Assembly: GCA_913061315.1 (NCBI GenBank)
Contig: CAJXUC010000022.1
Span: 1-52,934, forward strand
Reading direction: 5' to 3'
Length of the DNA: 52,934 nucleotides
Source: an uncultured Gammaproteobacteria bacterium
GTDB lineage: Bacteria; Pseudomonadota; Gammaproteobacteria; GCA-001735895
The notes under the pieces are model-generated. The model saw only the letters and a program-made list of their open reading frames with translations, was not told the origin of the DNA and ran no database searches. Shown here one piece after another: positions 47,409-52,934 of this stretch (position 1 is the stretch's first letter; every line of letters begins with the position of its first letter). The position numbers and the translations under genes were made by a program.

Positions 47409-48155
47409 CTATGCCATGGGGTGAATCTTTAGCAGCGCTTCATAATCATGCGACACGGCATTAATAGCAGCCCGAAGAAGTGTAGCACCCTGCTCGACTG
47501 TTGCCAGCACTGAATGTGAACCCACGCGTCCGTCAGGAAATTGTTGACGATGCTGATGTGGCGGACCATGTTGGTCACCCGCATGACTCTTAATGAACTC
47601 TGATGATATAGGCTCTGGTGGCCATAGTGCAAGACCCGGCTCCACTACTCGATGCGTTGCCTGAGTAATCGCAATCTCTGATGGCGTCGCATGCATTCCC
47701 TCCCAATCACCATAATACTTGCTGCGCAGATCATTCACTCTTTCAAAGTCCCACCAGCTTTTGATATGAACCTTTTCTGAACCGTATTTTTTAGCCACGC
47801 GTTTCAATGGCGCTAAATTAGCACCATGTCCATTAAGAAAATAAATGGTGTCAAAGCCATGAGAGAGGAGCCCTTCAACTATTTCGCTGACCAGTAATTC
47901 AAAAGTACTTTCTGACACAGAAATAGTGCCAGCAAAAGACATATTAAAGGGTGCCGGTGTATAGGCTAAGGTGGGTACAACGTAGGCATTGATCTGCTCT
48001 CCTGCACCTTGCGCAATTTTTTCAGCGCAAAACGCATCGGTGCCAATCAACCCCATAGGGCCATGCTGTTCGGTTGAACCGACAGGAATTAAAATACCGC
48101 GTGAATGGGTGAGATAAGCATCGACCTCGAGCCATGTGGCCTCGTCCAGCCTCAT
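47409..48155 (-). CDS. creatininase-family amidohydrolase
   Basis: A 248-aa member of the creatininase/FAPy deformylase family. Metal ligands are in GSTEQHGP (E29, H31) and GTD (D40); NGHGAN (about 109-114) and DWEGMHATPSEIA, with the family His, follow. Family substrates include creatinine, mycofactocin precursor and formamides, so the reaction cannot be named. It overlaps the GST gene by 4 bp (ATGA at 48152-48155). Confidence 0.9.
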   Translation of the reverse strand: MRLDEATWLEVDAYLTHSRGILIPVGSTEQHGPMGLIGTDAFCAEKIAQGAGEQINAYVVPTLAYTPAPFNMSFAGTISVSESTFELLVSEIVEGLLSHGFDTIYFLNGHGANLAPLKRVAKKYGSEKVHIKSWWDFERVNDLRSKYYGDWEGMHATPSEIAITQATHRVVEPGLALWPPEPISSEFIKSHAGDQHGPPHQHRQQFPDGRVGSHSVLATVEQGATLLRAAINAVSHDYEALLKIHPMA

Positions 48156-48802
48156 TGTGGCTCCTGCGTTTTGAGCCAGGCAGACAAACGAGGTCGATAC
48201 GCTTCAAGCTCTGTTGACACGGCAGGATGGCTAAGGATTCTTGACCGATATTGTTTAACCGATTGTGGCAGGTTAATTTGCATACCAAACGCTTCGGAGC
48301 GAACATCAATCCAAACAAAGGTAATGGCAAATCCGCATTCTCCTAGCGTCAGCCTCTCCCCATAATGGTTGTCATTACCGCCTAATAATTTTGCCAATTG
48401 GTTAAGACCATCGCCAATGGCTTTTGAATGCTCATCGGCCCTCAAGGCATTACGTTTGGATGAATTAATAAAAGGAAATAGTCTGCGTACTTCTGGCTCC
48501 AGCCGAGTGTCATGCAAACGAGAAAGTTCACGGGCTTTCGCCCGATCATTTAACTCAATGGGTAACATCGGTGGATTGGGATATTTTTCGTTTAGGTATT
48601 CAGCAATGGCTTCAGAGTCGGCCAACAGTAACGAGCCATCCACTAATGCCGGCAAATTCCCAGACGGCACAATACTTTTATATTCAGCTGAACCGTATCC
48701 ACCTGGGGGAGGAAGTTCTTGCCACGGTATTTTTTTATGCCGAAGCAGGATTCTCAACTTCGCACAATATAAACTGATTGGAATGGCAACAATGGTCAAC
48801 AT
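48152..48802 (-). CDS. glutathione S-transferase family protein
   Basis: A 216-aa cytosolic GST. N-terminal thioredoxin-fold domain (about 1-78) with ISLYCAKLRILLRHKKIPWQ and the glutathione-binding DSEAIAEYLNEKYP motif, then an all-helical domain starting at RAKARELSRLHDTRLEP. A cysteine (C13) stands near the catalytic Ser/Tyr position. Translationally coupled to the creatininase gene, so the two may act in one catabolic step. Confidence 0.88.
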   Translation of the reverse strand: MLTIVAIPISLYCAKLRILLRHKKIPWQELPPPGGYGSAEYKSIVPSGNLPALVDGSLLLADSEAIAEYLNEKYPNPPMLPIELNDRAKARELSRLHDTRLEPEVRRLFPFINSSKRNALRADEHSKAIGDGLNQLAKLLGGNDNHYGERLTLGECGFAITFVWIDVRSEAFGMQINLPQSVKQYRSRILSHPAVSTELEAYRPRLSAWLKTQEPQ

Positions 48803-48836
48803 TAAAAAAAGGAGCCGTCAGGCCACTACAATAATA

Positions 48837-49440
48837 TTAGTTCGATAGCTTCCACTTACGACCCAATTCATCAAAAAATCCACCCTTTTGTTTCAACGCA
48901 ATCCACGTATTCACATAGTTAATCCAGACCTGATCGGCCTGAGGCATTAACATCGCAACGGGGGTTGGAGACTGAGGGGCTGATACGGGCACAATCATCA
49001 TGTTCGAATATTTTTCAACGAGTTTTAAGCTTCTACATTTGACGTGATGTGAGCGTCAGCTCGGCCTGCGAGTACCTCTTGAAAATCGCGAGCGGGTGCA
49101 TCTACAATTTTATGTGCCGCTTTTGGAAAATACGGTTTAATTTGCTGTTTCTGGGTAGTGCCTAAAGTTGCAGCAACCGTTACACCCGCTTGGTTCAGGT
49201 CATTCCAGTCTTTATATTGACGGGCATTCCTAGATAAAATAAGGGGAACTGTGGCCAATGAAAAATAGCTCGTTGAATACCCCGCTGCTTTTGCTCTGGA
49301 GGGAGAAATTGAAGCCGAACCAGTCAAATGATACGCCCCCGAAACAACCCCATTTAAAAGTGTTTTCCAATCGGCAGGAACAAATTCAATCTCGACACCC
49401 AAATCCTTCGCTAGCTCAGTCATAACGTCAATAAGAAACC
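48837..49440 (-). pseudogene. amino-acid ABC substrate-binding protein, broken
   Basis: A PAAT-type binding protein missing the signal peptide and first ~50 residues, and carrying a frameshift. The intact piece reads RFLIDVMTELAKDLGVEIEF from about 49440, with family features GSASISPSRAKAAGYSTSY and ATLGTTQKQQI. After SNVEA a TAA (49023-49025) appears; the correct C terminus continues one base shifted (KLVEKYSNMMIVP ... DELGRKWKLSN) to the stop at 48837. One lost base at the A-run explains this. Sequencing error can explain the frameshift but not the missing 5' end. Confidence 0.85.
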
Positions 49441-49448
49441 GTCTTATT
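49430..49448. repeat. short hairpin at a head-to-head gene junction
   Basis: AATAAG (49430-49435) and CTTATT (49443-49448) form a 6-bp inverted repeat with a 7-base loop. Coding similarity of the minus-strand binding protein ends, and that of the plus-strand permease begins, within this structure. This is the expected mark of a deletion or fold-back at short inverted repeats, or of an assembly join. Confidence 0.55.
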
Positions 49449-50040
49449 ATCGTTCACCGCTATTATCATTTCGGTCACTATTGGACTTTTAATCGCCTTA
49501 CCGGGCCTATCTTCCAATATTTATCTGCGCAGCTTAAACCGGGTCTATGTTGAATTTATACGCGCCATTCCAATCTTAGTTTTAATACTCTGGGTCTATT
49601 ATGGTATGCCTCAGGTTTCTGGCCTTTCAATCTCAGTATTTTGGGCTGGCGTGTTTGCATTAGCGTTATCCGACAGCGCTTTCGAAGCAGAGATTTTTCG
49701 TGCTGGCATCCAGTCAATTGACAAAGGCCAGTATGAGGCCGCACACTCTATTTCACTCAGTTATACCGATACCATGCGCTTTGTTATTTTGCCTCAGGCA
49801 ATCAAACGCATATTGCCAGCACTGGGCAACCAACTCATTTACATGCTCAAGATGTCTTCCTTAGTGTCAGTCATCGGTATGCAGGAACTCACACGAAAAG
49901 CCAACGAACTCGTTGTTACCGAATATCGTCCGTTAGAAATTTATACCATTTTAGTACTTGAATACCTGGTCTTAATTCTATTAGTCTCTGCCGTAGTGCG
50001 ATGGTTAGAAAGACGCATGAATAGCAATGGGATTGATTAA
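49441..50040 (+). pseudogene. amino-acid ABC permease (HisMQ type), 5' truncated
   Basis: The frame is open from 49441 with clear permease sequence but no start: LSFTAIIISVTIGLLIALPG, then YVEFIRAIPILVLILWVYY, EAEIFRAGIQSIDKGQYEAA (EAA loop), and MSSLVSVIGMQEL. About 20-30 N-terminal residues, including the first helix, are missing. An ATG at 49606 would make only a 144-aa remnant lacking the first two helices. It faces away from the truncated binding-protein gene. Confidence 0.82.
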
Positions 50041-50379
50041 CCTCAATTAAAAGGTCTTTCGCCATGGCCATCCATAATGCATTCGCATTCACTAACGTGC
50101 CATTATTAAAAACCTTCAATTTTGTCTCAAGCCGTCGGTCCCGTTTGAGACAACCAGTCCGTTAAAACGAAATTGTCAGCCGACCTACAAGGCCCATCTA
50201 TAAGACTTGACTTGGCCCATTTTAGAATCTTTCTAGTGCCGCACAGCAATATGGGAAAACTGGCATTGAAACGAGTCAAATCAATCGATTATTCCGTTAA
50301 TAATTGTGATCAAATTGAACCAGTACTCATATTGAATTGATAAAAAGTGTACATTTCGTTTTTTAACTGCTCTGAATGA
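50041..50379. other. intergenic region with a 9-bp inverted repeat
   Basis: TTGTCTCAA (50122-50130) and TTGAGACAA (50145-50153) form a perfect 9-bp dyad with a 14-base loop and no adjacent T-run, more like an operator than a terminator. No ATPase gene for the broken permease follows. A minus-strand frame at 49916-50119 has no recognisable family. The rest holds nothing I can name. Confidence 0.45.
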
Positions 50380-51060
50380 ATGATGGCTATTTACGAGTCT
50401 GTTTTTAACCCCTCCACCTATGTTTATTTGGCCACCCTTTGCTATGTTTTGGGGCTGCTAATAAGAAATGAATTTTTACTGCGTATATTTCTATTGGGCG
50501 GTAGCTTCTTATATATCCTTTATTATTTCTACGTCGCTCACACACCCTTGTGGGAAGCCATCTTTTCCAGCACCCTTATCGGTGCGGCGAATATGATCAC
50601 CATTTACCGTATTTTCCTCGAACGCTTTACCATTGGCATGTCAGAAGAAATGTTAACCCTTTATGGCGCCTTCCCTAACTTTAATCCGGGACAATTTCGT
50701 AAAGTTATGAGCCAAGCTATTATTGTCCATCAGACGCAAGATACCCCGCTGCTGCTTCAAGGTAAGAAGCCAAATCATATGTACCTCACCATGACTGATG
50801 GCTTTAGGCTGGAACGAGACCATCAAACCTCTGACATTGGTTCCGGTCATTTTCTAGGTGAAATATCGTTCCTGTTGGGCAGTGAAGCCAGCGCCACCAT
50901 CATCGCAAAACCGGGATGTAGCTACGTCAGCTGGAACGTCGACACCCTGAAAGATTTGATGAGCAAAAAACCCCATATTGCCAACGCAGTCTCTGTACTA
51001 TTAAATAAGGATATTGCTCTCAAGCTGGCGGTAAGCTTTCCCACACAAGGAATACCCTAA
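50380..51060 (+). CDS. three-TM Popeye-like cyclic-nucleotide-binding protein
   Basis: A 226-aa membrane protein: three N-terminal helices (about 15-32, 36-53 and 58-78), then a cytosolic cNMP-binding-type beta-roll (about 105-215). The domain shows HFLGEISFLLGSEASATI, the phosphate-binding-cassette position, but with S in place of the phosphate-binding Arg (SEASAT versus usual PxRxAT). Helices plus such a domain is the layout of Popeye-domain (POPDC) proteins, which have bacterial homologues. ATGs at 50380 and 50383. Ligand and role unknown. Confidence 0.72.
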   Translation: MMAIYESVFNPSTYVYLATLCYVLGLLIRNEFLLRIFLLGGSFLYILYYFYVAHTPLWEAIFSSTLIGAANMITIYRIFLERFTIGMSEEMLTLYGAFPNFNPGQFRKVMSQAIIVHQTQDTPLLLQGKKPNHMYLTMTDGFRLERDHQTSDIGSGHFLGEISFLLGSEASATIIAKPGCSYVSWNVDTLKDLMSKKPHIANAVSVLLNKDIALKLAVSFPTQGIP

Positions 51061-51091
51061 ACGTCACACCCAAAAATAACGCTTTAACTCA

Positions 51092-51116
51092 TAAAAAGCC
51101 GACGGCATATTCCGTC
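51092..51116 (-). terminator. possible terminator downstream of EamA gene
   Basis: On minus the sequence GACGG, a 6-base loop, CCGTC, GGC and five T (51097-51093) follows the EamA stop by about 130 bp. The stem is only 5 bp and three bases separate it from the T-run, so it is a modest candidate. Confidence 0.3.
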
Positions 51117-51247
51117 ACAGGCAACTCGTTAAGTCCTCATCTCAGCGCACCGTTCTCACACCCGATTAACCGTCACCGTTTTTTTGTAATCCCTTTAATC
51201 ACCAGTGAAGTCAGCCCCTGGCTCTCACCGTGGGGTATGTTGCGCGC

Positions 51248-52174
51248 TTAGCCGGCGTCTTTAACCGTTTCATCCAGTGGCCTCAGCGCTTTTCTTCGCT
51301 GTGTGACCAACCGATGTTCCCTTAAAAAGGTATACAGACCGGTTCCTATAATGATCGCAGACCCAACCAAAGTGAGGCTATCAACCTGCTCATCAAAAAT
51401 AAACACACCCACCAACAACGAGAACAACAGCCTTGAATACCGAAAAGACGCCACGATAGACGCATTACCGACCCGCATGGCCGATACAATGGCGTAATAG
51501 CCCGACATACTAAAAACGATCGCACAGCCAAAATAGACTAATGTGTCGCCGGCAAGAGGCGCCATCACTTGAGAGCTAACGAGCAAACAAAGGCCACCCG
51601 CGACTACCAGTGACGAAAAAGCTTGAAAGGAAATAATCGACGATTCGACATTAGACGGAATCACTCGGGTTGCTAAGTCCCTGACGGCCACGCCCAAAAC
51701 GGCTAACAGCACCCACAATACCGATGGATTAAAGCCACCAAACCCCGGCCTTATGATAAGTAAAACCCCTATAAAGCCCACGCACACAGCCGTCCATCGC
51801 CGCCAGCCAACGCTTTCTCCTAAGAATAAGGCCGCACCCATCGTGATGGTTAATGGCGTGACTTGGAACACCGCTGCCACTGTCGACAGTGGCACAAGTG
51901 ATAGGGATGTGACAAAGGCCAGGGCCGCGATCGCCTCTGCCACCATTCTAATACAAGTGGTTCGTGTCCAGACGTGGGGTGCCAGTAATCGGTGCCCCCG
52001 GCTAACCGCCATCAAGGCAAAAAAGACAGCACTACAAAAACCAATAACCATTAGAATTTGACCAATAGAGATTGAGCTAGAAAGGTGCTTGATAAACGCA
52101 TCTTCTATCGTAAACCCCGCCATCGCAGCGAGCATGAACAAAATGCCTTTGCGGTTATTGATGCTGTCGTTCAA
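51248..52174 (-). CDS. EamA/DMT-superfamily transporter
   Basis: A 308-aa inner-membrane protein with ten hydrophobic helices in two EamA repeats. The first repeat ends with the hallmark segment PLSTVAAVFQVTPLTITMGAALFLGES, and the second has YSRLLFSLLVGVFIFDEQVD. A basic tail (about 285-308) follows. Substrates of such proteins are amino acids or metabolites, not readable here. Monocistronic on minus. Confidence 0.9.
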   Translation of the reverse strand: MNDSINNRKGILFMLAAMAGFTIEDAFIKHLSSSISIGQILMVIGFCSAVFFALMAVSRGHRLLAPHVWTRTTCIRMVAEAIAALAFVTSLSLVPLSTVAAVFQVTPLTITMGAALFLGESVGWRRWTAVCVGFIGVLLIIRPGFGGFNPSVLWVLLAVLGVAVRDLATRVIPSNVESSIISFQAFSSLVVAGGLCLLVSSQVMAPLAGDTLVYFGCAIVFSMSGYYAIVSAMRVGNASIVASFRYSRLLFSLLVGVFIFDEQVDSLTLVGSAIIIGTGLYTFLREHRLVTQRRKALRPLDETVKDAG

Positions 52175-52886
52175 AGTCAGTAACGCCTCTCGTTTGTTGA
52201 CCGGTAATGTAAATTAAAGTCGTTGCAGAAGAAACCTAATAATGGAGGATGAACGCAGTTTATTGACCCGCTCAGGCAGGTGGCTTAAAAAAAGTAACGA
52301 GAACGTTTAATTCTGCTGTCCAACACTGCGGCTGTCAGGTTGCTTTACACTAAATTAAGAAGGTATCACCCATCTGGACACACAGAGGGCTTATTTGACG
52401 GCTTTGAACGCCTCACCGATTGATCATGGTCAATAACCCATGAATGCGCGGATTCAAGCGGATTCAAATCAATCACACAGGACCGTTTTAAACTCATAGC
52501 CGTTCCCAATCATTGCAACCAAAAATACCCCCTGACTGCACTGCTGCCCCCCACTACCCAGACTTCTCCCTCACAAACACGCCCTTTGTGATTGAGCAAT
52601 ACCTCCCTTTTAGGCCGTTTCAACCCCGAGTGGGAAGCCGGGTAAATTGGGCCAGCGCCTTATTTTTGATGCCGATAATCGCTGTATTTTAAAAATAAGA
52701 CTGTCAGTTTTTTTTACACGCCCCCTTCAGAAAGTGTAAAGAATCTTTACAACATGAACCCGAGCGCCCAGCGTTCAACCGGTTAACTCATTGATAAAAA
52801 AAAATTTTAAATTAGTGGTGCGAATCATGCTTCATATCACTATCTGAATAAAAAAATCAGGTGAATTAAAAGTGACATCTTTAAAC
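52175..52886. other. 0.71-kb region with no gene recognised
   Basis: No credible ORF is present. Contents noted: a tandem 10-mer GCGGATTCAA (52448-52457 and 52458-52467), and TTTACA/TGTAAA dyads near 52727-52751, as expected upstream of a gene lying beyond the contig end. Confidence 0.4.
52735..52751. promoter_or_regulatory. 17-bp palindrome, operator-like
   Basis: TGTAAAGAATCTTTACA is a perfect palindrome around a single central base. A further TTTACAC about 15-20 bases upstream pairs with its left arm GTGTAAA. The arrangement suggests a repressor or activator site. The regulated gene would lie past the contig end or be the distant EamA gene. Confidence 0.35.
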
Positions 52887-52934
52887 CTGTCTCTTATACA
52901 CATCTGACGCTGCCGACGACTCCTTACGTGTAGA
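52887..52934 (+). other. Illumina Nextera adapter (i5 side), not genomic
   Basis: From CTGTCTCTTATACACATCT at 52887 onward the sequence is the reverse complement of the Nextera read-1 adapter to 52919, then CTCCTTAC (52920-52927) at the i5 index position (from memory, S505 in reverse complement), then GTGTAGA of the P5 primer. Genomic sequence ends near 52886. Confidence 0.97.

Noticed and set aside
49916..50119. Minus-strand ORF with NGTLVNANALWMAMAKDLL
   Set aside because: It reads like protein but matches no family I know and overlaps the permease 3' end antisense; likely chance.

Overview
The window is a 52.9 kb contig from a Gram-negative bacterium, most likely a gammaproteobacterium of moderate-to-low GC. 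The evidence is a Kdo/heptose lipopolysaccharide core pathway (lpxL-like, waaA, kdkA, hldE, hldD, waaF), Bpt, AmpD, Rep and an E. coli-type TatD, together with sulfur-carrier genes (soxYZ, rhodanese-tusA-dsrE2). No rRNA, tRNA, CRISPR array, prophage or intact mobile element was seen. Both contig ends are untrimmed Illumina Nextera adapter, so only about positions 48-52886 are genomic.

Layout. 0.2-3.1 kb: purH-purD, then a tiny zinc-ribbon protein. 3.8-5.7 kb (minus): a short CPA2 antiporter and a decayed response regulator. 5.9-9.3 kb: yadG-yadH-tatD as an overlapping operon, then bpt, convergent with ampD; rep follows. 12-16.2 kb (minus): a complete general L-amino-acid ABC transporter aapJQMP with an intrinsic terminator between aapJ and aapQ and a tandem repeat in the aapJ leader. 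16.7-20.5 kb: ilvD, an eroded 0.76 kb gap, and a FadL-type porin. 20.9-26 kb: a minimal SET-domain protein, a divergent Pcm, a rhodanese, TolC-family protein, LpxL-like acyltransferase and WaaA. 26-37 kb: LPS core and polysaccharide assembly (kdkA, OpsX-like heptosyltransferase, hldE, hldD, WaaE-like GT2, waaF, WaaL-like ligase, two GT4 enzymes), interrupted by gaps holding an IS66-like transposase tail and a broken membrane-protein gene.

37-42 kb: mtaB, then soxY-soxZ and bepA on minus, facing away from rhodanese-tusA-dsrE2 on plus. This is a compact sulfur-carrier region, with no soxAXB or dsr catalytic genes in the window. 42.4-45.4 kb: a Leu-rich small ORF, leuA, a family-4-like uracil-DNA glycosylase and rimI. 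45.5-52.2 kb looks accessory: AEC transporter, MBL hydrolase, creatininase and GST, then two amino-acid ABC genes that lie head to head and have both lost their 5' ends at a short hairpin, a Popeye-like three-TM cyclic-nucleotide-binding protein and an EamA transporter.

Functionally the window is mainly housekeeping (purine, BCAA, envelope, tRNA modification). The strongest points for follow-up are the orphan SoxYZ with a non-canonical carrier tail beside Rhd-TusA-DsrE2, the head-to-head ABC deletion junction, the multiply broken response regulator, the tandem repeat in the aap leader, and the adapter-derived ends. I see no clear candidate for a wholly new system; the sulfur-carrier region is the nearest.
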